Shown piece by piece: positions 45,882-55,164 of a stretch of 64,000 bases of DNA. Source of the stretch: Legionella anisa. Lineage in GTDB: Bacteria; Pseudomonadota; Gammaproteobacteria; Legionellales; Legionellaceae. The stretch lies in contig NZ_LNXS01000001.1 in the NCBI RefSeq assembly GCF_001467525.1, positions 237,540 through 301,539 on the forward strand, given 5' to 3'. The notes below the pieces were generated by a model. The model was not told the DNA's origin and did not search any database. It saw nothing but the letters and a program-made list of their open reading frames with translations. Numbering within the stretch: position 1 is the stretch's first letter; each line of letters starts with the position of its first letter. Both the position numbers and the translations under genes were made by a program.

Positions 45882-47411
45882 TTATCTTTGGAACAAAACC
45901 CCTCTCATTTCCACGGTAATTTCTTTGGTTTTAGCATTCTCTGAGAAATTGTTAATCACCTCTTGCACATCATTATCAATATATTTAGAGCGGCTGCTGT
46001 CAATGATTACCATAGATTTAGGAGGAATTTTTCGAAATTGATGGATAATGCTGCCTTTATTTAAAAAAGATACCTCCTCCGCCAATTCCACGTGAAAAAC
46101 CATACCTTTTTCCATAACAATACTGGTGTCATGGGCGTTTAAATAGTGATGGCGTAAAATTATGAAAATAGCTACAGCAAAGCCAACACCGATACCAAAA
46201 AGCAAGTCATTCACGATAATCCCAATCACAGTAACGATAAATGGTAGAAATTGTTCCCATCCCATTTGATACATTTGTTTAAATACAGATGGACTGGCCA
46301 ATTTATAGCCAATCATAACTAAAATTGCTGCTAATGATGCTAATGGAATTTGATTCAATACCATGGGGATAGTAAGTACGCAAACCAAAAGCAATACTCC
46401 GTGTAAAATAGTGGATAATTTAGTTTTAGCGCCAAAGGTAATATTAGTCGAGCTTCGTATGATTACCTGCGTAATGGGCAATCCACCAATTAAGCTAGAA
46501 AGCATATTACCTAATCCTTGAGCTTTTAATTCTCGGTCTGTGGGTGTCACTCTTTTATAAGGGTCCAGCTTATCAGTGGCTTCAACACATAATAAAGTTT
46601 CTAAGCTTGAGACCAAAGCAATAATAGCTGCTACTTGGTATACCTCCATGTTAGTCAGTTGATTGAAATTAGGTAAGGTTATTGCTTGAGTCAAATCAGC
46701 AATACTTTTAAACTCAGGAACTTGTACGAGTTGCGAAGGCTCTAAATGAAAAGAGAGCCATCCGCTTTTATAAAGGAAAGACAGAACAAGTCCACACAAC
46801 ACGACCACTAAAGGAGCTTGTAACATCTCAAATAATTTGTATCCCCTATTAATTAAGTATTGCCATGATACCATGATTAAAAGTGAAATCATGCTAATGA
46901 TGACCACACCAAAGTTAATGTTCTCAACCGCTTTCTTAATATAAAAAAATTCGAGCCGGCCATCAGTTAAATCGGTTAAAATAGGAGAAACATCATATCC
47001 AATTAAATGAGGGACTTGCTTTAAAATAATGATAATCCCAATACCGCTTAACATACCTTTGATTACCGAGGATGGAAAATAATAAGCAATAATCCCACCA
47101 CGCAGAAAACCGGCTACAATTTGAAAGATTCCGGCGATAAACCCGGCCAATAAAAATGTTTTCCAAGAGCCTAGGGTTTGTTGAGCAGAAAGAACTATCG
47201 CTACCAAGCCCGCAGCAGGGCCACTAACACCTAGAGCTGAACCGCTAAGAAATCCAACAACAGCACCACCTATTATTCCAGCAATAATTCCAGAAAATAA
47301 AGGTGCTTCTGATGCCAAAGCAATACCAAGACACAAAGGCAGAGCGACTAAAAACACCACTATCGAAGCTTGAAAATCATATTTTAAATTAGAAAAAATT
47401 CCTTTAATCAT
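45882..47411 (-). CDS. SulP-family anion transporter with STAS domain
   Basis: 509 residues, about 10-12 membrane helices, with SulP signatures (DFQASIVVFLVALPLCLGIALASEAPL near the N-terminus, LVSSLETLLCVEATDKLDPYKR near residue 270) and a C-terminal STAS domain (about 430-509, PPKSMVIIDSSRSKYIDNDV). SulP proteins carry sulfate, bicarbonate or other anions. This subgroup is often linked to carbonic anhydrase. A beta-carbonic anhydrase gene is 11 kb away. Confidence 0.9.
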   Translation of the reverse strand: MIKGIFSNLKYDFQASIVVFLVALPLCLGIALASEAPLFSGIIAGIIGGAVVGFLSGSALGVSGPAAGLVAIVLSAQQTLGSWKTFLLAGFIAGIFQIVAGFLRGGIIAYYFPSSVIKGMLSGIGIIIILKQVPHLIGYDVSPILTDLTDGRLEFFYIKKAVENINFGVVIISMISLLIMVSWQYLINRGYKLFEMLQAPLVVVLCGLVLSFLYKSGWLSFHLEPSQLVQVPEFKSIADLTQAITLPNFNQLTNMEVYQVAAIIALVSSLETLLCVEATDKLDPYKRVTPTDRELKAQGLGNMLSSLIGGLPITQVIIRSSTNITFGAKTKLSTILHGVLLLVCVLTIPMVLNQIPLASLAAILVMIGYKLASPSVFKQMYQMGWEQFLPFIVTVIGIIVNDLLFGIGVGFAVAIFIILRHHYLNAHDTSIVMEKGMVFHVELAEEVSFLNKGSIIHQFRKIPPKSMVIIDSSRSKYIDNDVQEVINNFSENAKTKEITVEMRGVLFQR

Positions 47412-47735
47412 ATTTTCATCCCTTAAACTCTTAAATGAATAAAATAAAGCGATTCTATGTTGCGATTGAAATTAGCTTAAATTACCTAGATTGAGCTTCC
47501 ATCCAAAAAATAACTATTTGAAAAATTATAGTACATCAAAGTAGCTATTTTTAATTTTAGGTTTCGTTGACTTCTTCTATCTCATCATATTTTATGAGTG
47601 AATTAAAAAAATTTTATTTACTAACATGAATCAATAAGGCCAGATTCTGACCTCATTGATCCAGTATCACTCCATGGGCACTATTTTAAAACCTGTATCA
47701 TAAAAAGTGCTAGACTTTTCAGCCCAGCTTAACTT
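47412..47735. other. Intergenic region between the kinase-like gene and sulP
   Basis: 324 bp containing the upstream region of sulP and the 3' end of the kinase-like gene. No open frame of interest, repeat or RNA gene was recognised. Confidence 0.4.
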
Positions 47736-50558
47736 TTACATCAATAGACTGCTCTCCTCATTATCATCAAGATTTCTTTCTTCATCTCTTAAATCATTTA
47801 AGTCCGCTTTCATTTTTCTCAAATTTTCTATGCCACTAACTTCTTCCATTGCTGTTGCTATTCTGCGATCCTTTGTAACAGCATTATGTGCAAACATAGC
47901 CGCTTTACTTGCAATACCGATACCAGCAATTCCGGTAGCGGCTAAACTAGCAGCGGCTCCTGCTGTAAATGCTGTTGCGCTTAATGTAACACCCGCAACA
48001 GTAACTGCACCACCCGCAGCTAAGGCTGGGATAGTGAGCGGTGAGGCTACACCAAATGTAAGAACAGTGACCGTAATAGCGGCAGCTGCTAATAGAATTC
48101 CCGCAATACAAAGCATCGATCCACCTATTATTGGCCCCCAAGATCGGTGAAATGCGTCGTTTATATTCTCATTATGTTTGTTATAGGCATCCACGCTAGT
48201 AGGATCTTTGATTAAAGCAGTAGTGTCTGTTAAGTATTGAGTTATTCTTGGCAAATCACTCATGCTTAGAGTACCATCATCTTTGAGCTTTTTAACAGTA
48301 CTTAAAAGTTTACCTACAACTGGATTAGACTGCCCCGCATGTTCCAACTCACTGCACGCTTTAGAAAAAGACGCTTCTTTAATTATTTCATCCACCATAA
48401 CATTGGTTGATGATTGAGAAGCAAATCGTCTTGCAAAAAAGCCTTGATCTCTTAACCGACTTATTATTTGAGTATTTTCGTTTCTCCATTGATGAATTGC
48501 ATTAAGCGCTTCCTCTATATTATCACTTGCAATATTTGCTTGTTGGCAATAGAGTTTTTTTAACGCGTCGAATTTTTGAATTGTAATGTCAGAGTAAGGA
48601 TCTTTTTTGAGCAAGTCTTCCATTCGTTGGAATATCTTGGTTAAAACAACCATTTTATTTTTATTACCCTCATCCTCATTTTTGTACGCGCTCGGTGGAA
48701 GCGGAAGAACATAAAAATGACGGTCTGGTTTTCCATAAGAAAAGTTAGCCGCTAAGGGTAAATTATGAAAGAAGGTTCGCGAAACATTATCTGTTAAATG
48801 AGGAATTCCCTGCGTATATTCAATTAAATCAATTGCAGTATGCCGACACGTGTTGCCTACGGACATAACTTTAGAACGCTCAACAATTAAACGTTCCTGT
48901 TCGCTTACAACCTGTGTAGGTAACGTTTTTTTTGTCATTATAACTGTATCATTATGCTCTCTATCTGGCAGGTAACAATGAAGTTCACTATCTCTCTGAG
49001 CCTTGCTTAGAAGTTCTGTAAACTGCAAATATTGATTATAATTAATCGCGTAAGCAGAGTAACCTATGTTACCACCAACACGAAGTGATTCATCTCTTAA
49101 TTCGGTATCTACATGGTCAAAAACATTTCTTAGATAAAATTCCGCTGCAGAAATATCTTCAATATTTTGCTTACCGACTCTGCCTAGTATGATTGGCTCC
49201 CCATTTTGTATCACTCCAACCATAATGAATGAATGAGCCTCAGTTTTTCCCAAAGAAATGAAAAACTCGTCATTTTTATCGACAATAATCTCTTTCTGCT
49301 CAGGGATATGATCTCCATTTGATGTTATCAAAGTGTCAACTTGAGCTTCGCTAAGATGCAATGTGGTAGCATCCTCTTGATTAATGTTATTGAGTTCTTG
49401 CTCAAATTGAGTAAAATCAATACTTACCTCTTCAGACCTCCCACCTGATTTAATATGATACAGTTTTTTAGTGTTTCTCTCGTTGTCATTGCAATAGATA
49501 TAACTATATTCATAACTTGTAAGATCCTCAGGTAATTGAGTCAGCAAATGGAGGTCACACCCTTTAGCAGCATGTTTAAATCTTTCAACAAGTTGTGTTT
49601 CTAATTGATCAAGGGTTGGTCTTTGAGCTGGAGTTTCAGCTCTACAAGAATCAATTATCGCAGTCAATTCTGGTGATGAATTTTTGCAGACTCTCTTCAT
49701 CATCGTTCCGAGAGCGTATATATCCATGCTTGTGGCTGCTCGGGCACTTGCTCCTTTAGAAATACACTCGGGTGCATAATGAGGGCATTTTTTCCTCATA
49801 AATTGTACTGTTGCATCTTGGGTTACCTGAAACTGGGGATGGATCTCCTCTCCTTTTCTTGCTGACATACCCCCATCAATCAAGAAGCTTTTATTTTGTT
49901 TCTTATCAAAAAAAATATTATCTTCCTTTAAGTCTATGACAACAAACCCTTTATCATGGCAATCTTTTAATGCTGCAATTGCAGAAAGAAAGAGCTCTAT
50001 TTGTTCTGTTTCATTAGTAACGTTTAATTTATGATATGGTTTTCCAGGAATCACAGGTAACGCAAGCCTGTAAGTATTTCCATTTTCAATTAACTCGACT
50101 TCTCCAGGATATAAGGCATTAAAAAATTCGAATTTTGTATTAATTTCGTTCGCATCAAAATCCTCCTTTACAGGATCTAAAATGGCTTTTGCTTTTTTAC
50201 CATCTTTTGACTTAAACTGCCTTGCTCTAGAATAAGCTCCTGGTTTACCAAGTTTATCCCCTTGATCACCATATACTGTTCCCAATTCACTTTGATACTC
50301 AGATGCAAAACTTGAAGTAGAGAGAGTACGATTTTTTCTAAATTTGTACTTTGGAGCAGTTTTTTCTAATTCTTCTTTTTTCAAATCTGATTCGTAATCT
50401 ACATCAGACCTCGAGCTTGGGTACTTCTTTTTTGATTTTTTTTCTTTTAATTTTTGTTGCTCTATAAGAGGTGCTATATCATCTTTAAAGATGGAGGAAG
50501 AAGATGCTTCATCCAGATCTTTTTGCTCCGACTTCGTTACTTCATCTTTGTATTGCAT
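47736..50558 (-). CDS. Protein-kinase-domain effector candidate with C-terminal membrane hairpin
   Basis: 940 residues, good ribosome site GAGGTGG. Residues about 100-335 form a kinase-like domain: AKAILDP (possible beta-3 Lys), GFVVIDLKEDNIFF in the place of HRDLKxxN, FLIDGGMSA in place of DFG, HYAPECIS (APE) and TSMDIYALGTMM. So Asp of the catalytic loop and the metal-site Asp are kept while the His-Arg is lost. A long middle region is unassigned. Residues about 815-890 are two long hydrophobic segments. The C-terminus DEERNLDDNEESSLLM is an E-block-type secretion signal. Likely a LegK-type Dot/Icm effector that inserts in a host membrane. Confidence 0.75.
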   Translation of the reverse strand: MQYKDEVTKSEQKDLDEASSSSIFKDDIAPLIEQQKLKEKKSKKKYPSSRSDVDYESDLKKEELEKTAPKYKFRKNRTLSTSSFASEYQSELGTVYGDQGDKLGKPGAYSRARQFKSKDGKKAKAILDPVKEDFDANEINTKFEFFNALYPGEVELIENGNTYRLALPVIPGKPYHKLNVTNETEQIELFLSAIAALKDCHDKGFVVIDLKEDNIFFDKKQNKSFLIDGGMSARKGEEIHPQFQVTQDATVQFMRKKCPHYAPECISKGASARAATSMDIYALGTMMKRVCKNSSPELTAIIDSCRAETPAQRPTLDQLETQLVERFKHAAKGCDLHLLTQLPEDLTSYEYSYIYCNDNERNTKKLYHIKSGGRSEEVSIDFTQFEQELNNINQEDATTLHLSEAQVDTLITSNGDHIPEQKEIIVDKNDEFFISLGKTEAHSFIMVGVIQNGEPIILGRVGKQNIEDISAAEFYLRNVFDHVDTELRDESLRVGGNIGYSAYAINYNQYLQFTELLSKAQRDSELHCYLPDREHNDTVIMTKKTLPTQVVSEQERLIVERSKVMSVGNTCRHTAIDLIEYTQGIPHLTDNVSRTFFHNLPLAANFSYGKPDRHFYVLPLPPSAYKNEDEGNKNKMVVLTKIFQRMEDLLKKDPYSDITIQKFDALKKLYCQQANIASDNIEEALNAIHQWRNENTQIISRLRDQGFFARRFASQSSTNVMVDEIIKEASFSKACSELEHAGQSNPVVGKLLSTVKKLKDDGTLSMSDLPRITQYLTDTTALIKDPTSVDAYNKHNENINDAFHRSWGPIIGGSMLCIAGILLAAAAITVTVLTFGVASPLTIPALAAGGAVTVAGVTLSATAFTAGAAASLAATGIAGIGIASKAAMFAHNAVTKDRRIATAMEEVSGIENLRKMKADLNDLRDEERNLDDNEESSLLM

Positions 50559-50569
50559 AACTCACCACC

Positions 50570-50747
50570 TCATAACATTATGTAAAAATATTGGTCATAT
50601 TGTAATTTTATGAGCTTTCAGTTAACAAAATATTATATTTAGAAGAAAGTTAGTTTGGACTGCAATTCCACTAATTACTTGCCAAAAAAGGAAAAACACA
50701 CGAAGAATTGAGGATAGGAATCAATGGAGTCAGACTCGATTGATTTT
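50570..50747 (-). repeat. Upstream homology region A (kinase-like gene)
   Basis: Homologous with 54955-55138 upstream of the LRR-amidotransferase gene. Shared blocks include GTTAACAAAATATTA, TTCCACTAATT, GAATTGAGGATAGGA and GGTCAGACTCGATTGATTTTT or close variants, in the same order and orientation relative to the start codons. Likely a duplicated promoter region. Confidence 0.8.
50599..50640 (-). promoter_or_regulatory. Promoter of the kinase-like gene with PmrA-box-like sequence
   Basis: Minus strand ATAATATT, TT, GTTAACTGA (50640-50618) resembles the tandem TTAATATT half-sites of the Legionella PmrA box, followed at the proper distance by TACAAT (50604-50599) as -10. GTTAAC lies 16 bp from the -10. 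The second half-site is a weak match. PmrA control is inference. Confidence 0.5.
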
Positions 50748-50904
50748 TTGAGTTTGATGCTTATAGTAACATATTTGACATAACCTACTTCTATCTTATC
50801 TTTCGTCTTATGATGATACACATTGATCCGTTCGATACTCGTGATAGCTTTTTTTAAGTAAGCAATTTACAGTTAAAGAGGCTAATCATTTTTAAGGGAT
50901 TAAT

Positions 50905-52149
50905 ATGATTTCAATAACAAAATATTGGGAAACGTTTAAAGACTGTGTTGATAATCTTCCTATATCAGGGGAAAATCAAGAGTATTCAAGACAACTCGCT
51001 ACCGCGAACAAACTGATTGAAATCGGAGTGGGTATTGAGCAATTAGGACTCACCGAAATCAAACAAGTAGTGAATCAATTACAAGAAAAAGCCAAGCTAT
51101 TTGAATATCGGGTATCATTCAATGCCCCTAAACAAAACTACACCTTTTATTTGCCAAAGATAACAAACTCAGAAAGTCTAATTTTCGCAATCATTTATTA
51201 TCAACATCTACACAATTATCACAATGTCAATTACGAAGGGAGTATAATTTGGCCCTTGTCAAATCTGGTAATTAGTGGAGTTAATGAAAAAAAAATTACC
51301 ACACGATTTCAATCAAAAGCAATGCTTAAGGAAATTCAAGCATATTGCCAAAGTTATAATATTGCTCTTAATGAATCTCAATTACTGAAAACAGACGATG
51401 AATCAGTCAAAGATTACATTGCCAGAGTAACAAAAACGTTCAGCCAGGAACCATTAGCACTTTATGTAATTGACTCACAACAACCTTATGATGAATCAGT
51501 GACAGCTGATGAGACACAAAGACTTGGACATTCGCTTGACTTATTTAAAAATCACAAGAATCAATTAAATGACAAGACTGATTCTTTCTCAAAAAAACTT
51601 ACCGAGTTTCATCGAGCAACGCAAAACTATCTTAAGTTAAACAACGAATGGAACAATACATCTGTCTTTACCCAATTCTATTACTGGATAATTTCCTGGT
51701 TTTATCCAGTTCCTCAACTCCGGAATTTAAGACAGGCCAAAGAGCAATGTATTGATGCAGAAGCGGCCCTGAATCAAGAATTTTTCCCTAGTGAATCAGC
51801 TGAAATCTATCGTATCACATTAAAAAATCAACTGACCGAAATAAGTGTCGAATTTGAACGCACTCAAGAACAACTCAATCAACTTAAATTGGAGCAGCTA
51901 AAATTACAATTCCAGCCGCAAGAAATGAGCAACATCGTAACGCCAAATAACGCTATCCTTGCCACAGAATCTCCTGAACATGAGGACAAATCGTTAGAGA
52001 TAGACGACAATGAAGATACGGAGATTTTATCCTCTGATTTTGGTGGTTATTATAGTTTTTTTAAAGAAAATCTCCCAAGCAGTCAAACGATTCAAGCTGC
52101 TGCTGTAGCTGCTGTAGCAATTGCAACTCAACAACTCTTATATCCATGA
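50905..52149 (+). CDS. Coiled-coil protein with internal hydrophobic segment, possible effector
   Basis: 414 residues, no signal peptide. Coiled coil around residues 215-245 and 290-340, separated by an aromatic hydrophobic segment (FTQFYYWIISWFYPVPQL, about 250-268). The C-terminus (SQTIQAAAVAAVAIATQQLLYP) is hydrophobic. A likely -35/-10 (TTGACA near 50778, TATCTT near 50800) lies upstream. No family recognised. Divergent from the kinase-like gene; convergent on the LRR gene across a REP-like pair. Confidence 0.6.
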   Translation: MISITKYWETFKDCVDNLPISGENQEYSRQLATANKLIEIGVGIEQLGLTEIKQVVNQLQEKAKLFEYRVSFNAPKQNYTFYLPKITNSESLIFAIIYYQHLHNYHNVNYEGSIIWPLSNLVISGVNEKKITTRFQSKAMLKEIQAYCQSYNIALNESQLLKTDDESVKDYIARVTKTFSQEPLALYVIDSQQPYDESVTADETQRLGHSLDLFKNHKNQLNDKTDSFSKKLTEFHRATQNYLKLNNEWNNTSVFTQFYYWIISWFYPVPQLRNLRQAKEQCIDAEAALNQEFFPSESAEIYRITLKNQLTEISVEFERTQEQLNQLKLEQLKLQFQPQEMSNIVTPNNAILATESPEHEDKSLEIDDNEDTEILSSDFGGYYSFFKENLPSSQTIQAAAVAAVAIATQQLLYP

Positions 52150-52199
52150 GCTTGCATTTTACTTTCTAAAGTTGGTAATTACAAAATTAACTATCGTAA

Positions 52200-52303
52200 C
52201 CCGGATTAGGCGAGGCCGTAATCCGGGAATTGTAACCAATAACAACGATCTATTGTTTTAAGGAAAACTCTATTTCCCGCATTACGGCTTCGCCTAATGC
52301 GGG
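52200..52303. repeat. Paired REP-like palindromes acting as bidirectional terminator
   Basis: CCCGGATTAGGCGAGGCC...ATCCGGG (52200-52227) and CCCGCATTACGGCTTCGCC...GCGGG (52276-52303) are inverted copies of the same 28-base palindrome 48 bp apart. The same type of element is spread through many gammaproteobacterial genomes. It lies between two converging genes and could end transcription from both. Confidence 0.8.
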
Positions 52304-52312
52304 CTACACTTG

Positions 52313-54937
52313 TTACAGCACAGAAAATGAATTTTCTGTGGGGATGGACTCTAATTTTTCCTGGGCCTCTTGCTTTTCTTTGAATGAGATAGTCATCTCT
52401 TTGAAAAGTTTTAGCAAGGCTTTTGCAATACGATCATTAGGGTTTGCTGCTAAAAAACCCTCATGATGATGCTGGTAAGTCAAAATATGATTTTCTATTT
52501 GTAACGCTTCTATTGTCTTATCTTTACCTCTTGCAATAATTTTAACTTTAGCCTTATCTCTTGATTGAAAGAAAACAGCTTGATGGTGATGGCAAATACT
52601 TCGATAAGTAAAGCTTTTATCAGATTCTTTGATTAAATTATTCAATGATTGAGGGTCTTGGAATTTTTTGCCCTTACGCTCTAATCGTTGATAAAGAATA
52701 CTATCTTTCTTATCCTTTACACGAATAGTATTTTCTGCACCACTTGAATGTTCTCGAATACTCTCTTCCAAATTCTTAATGGCAGCACCAAACTGGCTTG
52801 CAATAAATTGATGGCCACGACAAACCCCAAGTGTTGGGATTTTTTGTTCGCGTGCAAATTTTAAAAGAAATATCTCAAAAGATTTACGAAGGTCATTATT
52901 ATCTTCAGGTACATCAGGACCTCCAGGTAAGATAAGGCCATGTATCTTTTCTGGTGTAGCGAATATAGGGTGATGGATATTGTCTTTTCCCGGATTAACA
53001 AGTACTACATTTAAATCTTGTTTTTGAAAAAATTCAATTAATCTTAGTGTATTATTGACTCCGTCTTTCGGATAAAAAAGCAGTACAACCAGAGGCTTAG
53101 AGCAATCTATCTCATCATCAAAAAGCTCATTACTATCCCAGTCGGCTGGATGAAAACTTTGTTTTCTGGTCGCTAAAATATCGATTATAGGCGGGGTTAG
53201 TTGGTTCTCATCTAAATGCAATTTTAAACAACTTGGGACTGCTAGTAATTCGAGAATTGTTATAGGCGACAGGGGATTACTACTTAAATCAAGCCCCTGA
53301 ATTTTTGTTTTTAGAACCAATTGTTCGTTGGCATCTTTTATTCCACAATTAGCTAAACTAAGCACTTTAAGATTTGAATTCAAGACAAGATCTGTGAGAT
53401 CAACGTTGCGCATCCAATTTCCACTTAAGTTAAGTCTTTCAAGCTTTGGATGTGCTCTACATGAGCTCATTTCGCTGCCAATTCTGTTTTCGCTGAGGTT
53501 AAGTTTGATGATGCTATCCAACCCCATCAGTGCTTGTGCTCCCTTTCCATCAATCAAGTTTCTACTTAGATCAACGCGAGTAATTTCCGGGTGTTGTTTT
53601 AAAAATGGAATGATATAAGCGAAAATCGATGCATTCGTTAAGTTCAGGTCAACAAGGCGCAAGGTTGTTTCATTATTGTAGTTCTTCAGAAGATCCAATA
53701 ATCGTGCGCTATTCTCATTCTCTAGGGTCAGTCCATGCTTATAAAACGTATTCCAATTTTTGGAGCAAAATACACGCTCATCATCAAAGAGAATTTTTAT
53801 AGGTGTTTCTTGATCGTCTAAATTGATTTTGGAAATTCTTGAATTAAGGCGTAGCAGTTCTGCACTGTGAGTCCTTAGTTTATTACCGCTTAAATCAAGT
53901 ACTTTAATTGTGGTAGAGCTTAGCCATGTTTCATCAAGGTCACTGATATTACAATTTCTTAAATTAAGGGCTTCCAGATTAGAATTAAGAAGGAGTTCTT
54001 TAATATTATTCGCTTTAATCGAATTACCACTTAAATTGAGTCTCTTTAAATTTGCTTGCATCTCTAGGGAGATCGCTTCCTGTTCAAGGCCGATTCTATT
54101 ATTACTTAGATTAAGTTGAATGATATTATTTAACTGCATCAGTGCATTTGCTCCTTCAGCATCAATTTCATTTCCACTCATATCAACAGCCGTAATTTTG
54201 GGATGCTGCTTTAAAAATGGAATAAGATGCATAACGACATCTGAATTCGTTATACGTAAGTGGGCCAAATTAAGAGTTTCGCCCTCTTCCGTTTCCGAAT
54301 AATTTTTTAGCAAATTGAAAAAATCATTTTTTGGATTCTTATCAGGTCCATACTGATAAAAATCATTCCATTCATCATAATAAAATAGCCGAGGGTCGTT
54401 TCTAAATTGAATTTCAATGGGGTTTTTCTGGTAGGCCACATTAAAGCCTACGATATTGAGATTATTCATTACTCTCTCTATGCTGGAATCAGTGAGATAG
54501 TTTTGGTTAAGCTCAAGAATTTTAATTTTAGTGTATTCTAACAGTGCGTCATCAGCCGGGTCAGAAAGCCCACAATGACTTAAATTGAGTGCCTCGAGAT
54601 TTGACTTAAGTAATTCCTGAAAATCAGTTTCAGTTATAGAATTATCACTTAAATCAAGTCGCGTAATGTTTTTATTTATTGTAAAAGGGCTCATTTCTCC
54701 AAGTTTATTTCGACTTAGGTTAAGTTTTCTTAACTTAGACTCCAAGAGTATCCTTGCTCCATTTTCATCAATATTATTGTTGCTTAAATTCAGCTCTGTA
54801 ATTTCAGGATGTTCTTTTAAAAAAGGAATAATATAATTATTAACCTCTGCGGTGGTTAAATTTTTATTCGATAAATCAAGTACATTAGAGGCAGTATCAT
54901 TTGCCAAAAGATCGGTTAGTTCTGCGAGTGAAATCAT
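52313..54937 (-). CDS. Leucine-rich-repeat protein fused to a class I glutamine amidotransferase (peptidase C26-like) domain
   Basis: About 874 residues from ATG 54937. Residues about 1-600 hold at least 20 LRRs of the LxLSxNxI type, arranged as three related super-repeats of about 200 residues, each starting with NLTxxxVxxYIIPFLKxHPEIT. Residues about 620-845 form a GATase1 domain: GLILPGGPDVPE, nucleophile Cys in LGVCRGHQF (about residue 706), and QHHHEG (about 822-827) in place of the usual HPE. This fits gamma-glutamyl hydrolases such as PuuD. The C-terminus EKLESIPTENSFSVL resembles Dot/Icm signals. Likely a host-directed hydrolase targeted by the LRRs. Its upstream region is shared with the kinase-like gene. 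Confidence 0.82.
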   Translation of the reverse strand: MISLAELTDLLANDTASNVLDLSNKNLTTAEVNNYIIPFLKEHPEITELNLSNNNIDENGARILLESKLRKLNLSRNKLGEMSPFTINKNITRLDLSDNSITETDFQELLKSNLEALNLSHCGLSDPADDALLEYTKIKILELNQNYLTDSSIERVMNNLNIVGFNVAYQKNPIEIQFRNDPRLFYYDEWNDFYQYGPDKNPKNDFFNLLKNYSETEEGETLNLAHLRITNSDVVMHLIPFLKQHPKITAVDMSGNEIDAEGANALMQLNNIIQLNLSNNRIGLEQEAISLEMQANLKRLNLSGNSIKANNIKELLLNSNLEALNLRNCNISDLDETWLSSTTIKVLDLSGNKLRTHSAELLRLNSRISKINLDDQETPIKILFDDERVFCSKNWNTFYKHGLTLENENSARLLDLLKNYNNETTLRLVDLNLTNASIFAYIIPFLKQHPEITRVDLSRNLIDGKGAQALMGLDSIIKLNLSENRIGSEMSSCRAHPKLERLNLSGNWMRNVDLTDLVLNSNLKVLSLANCGIKDANEQLVLKTKIQGLDLSSNPLSPITILELLAVPSCLKLHLDENQLTPPIIDILATRKQSFHPADWDSNELFDDEIDCSKPLVVLLFYPKDGVNNTLRLIEFFQKQDLNVVLVNPGKDNIHHPIFATPEKIHGLILPGGPDVPEDNNDLRKSFEIFLLKFAREQKIPTLGVCRGHQFIASQFGAAIKNLEESIREHSSGAENTIRVKDKKDSILYQRLERKGKKFQDPQSLNNLIKESDKSFTYRSICHHHQAVFFQSRDKAKVKIIARGKDKTIEALQIENHILTYQHHHEGFLAANPNDRIAKALLKLFKEMTISFKEKQEAQEKLESIPTENSFSVL

Positions 54938-54954
54938 AATATACAATCCAAATA

Positions 54955-55138
54955 TTGTTCATATTGTAAATTTTATGATTCATCAGTTAACAAAATATTA
55001 AACTCAGAAGAGAATTAGTTTGAACTGCTATTCCACTAATTGCTTACCGAAGGAGAAAAACGGCATGGAGAATTGAGGATAGGAGACTTCATCAGATGAG
55101 GTATTTAAGAATCAATAGGTCAGACTCGATTGATTTTT
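54955..55138 (-). repeat. Upstream homology region B (LRR-amidotransferase gene)
   Basis: Partner of 50570-50747. Starts near ATATTGTTCATATTGTAA and runs through GTTAACAAAATATTA, ATTCCACTAATTGC, GAATTGAGGATAGGA and GTCAGACTCGATTGATTTTT. An extra 25-30 bp segment around 55090 is absent from copy A. No gene lies between 54938 and 55164. Confidence 0.8.
54963..55004 (-). promoter_or_regulatory. Promoter of the LRR-amidotransferase gene with PmrA-box-like sequence
   Basis: Minus strand TTTAATATT, TT, GTTAACTGA (about 55003-54983) is a better match to the PmrA tandem half-sites than copy A. TACAAT (54968-54963) is the candidate -10, 17 bp after GTTAAC. Regulation by PmrA is inference. Confidence 0.55.
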
Positions 55139-55164
55139 ATTTTTTTGTTCATGGCGTTCATCAA

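Noticed and set aside
47707..48150. A 147-residue Ala/Ile-rich plus-strand reading
   Set aside because: It is the antisense shadow of the hydrophobic hairpin of the kinase-like gene.
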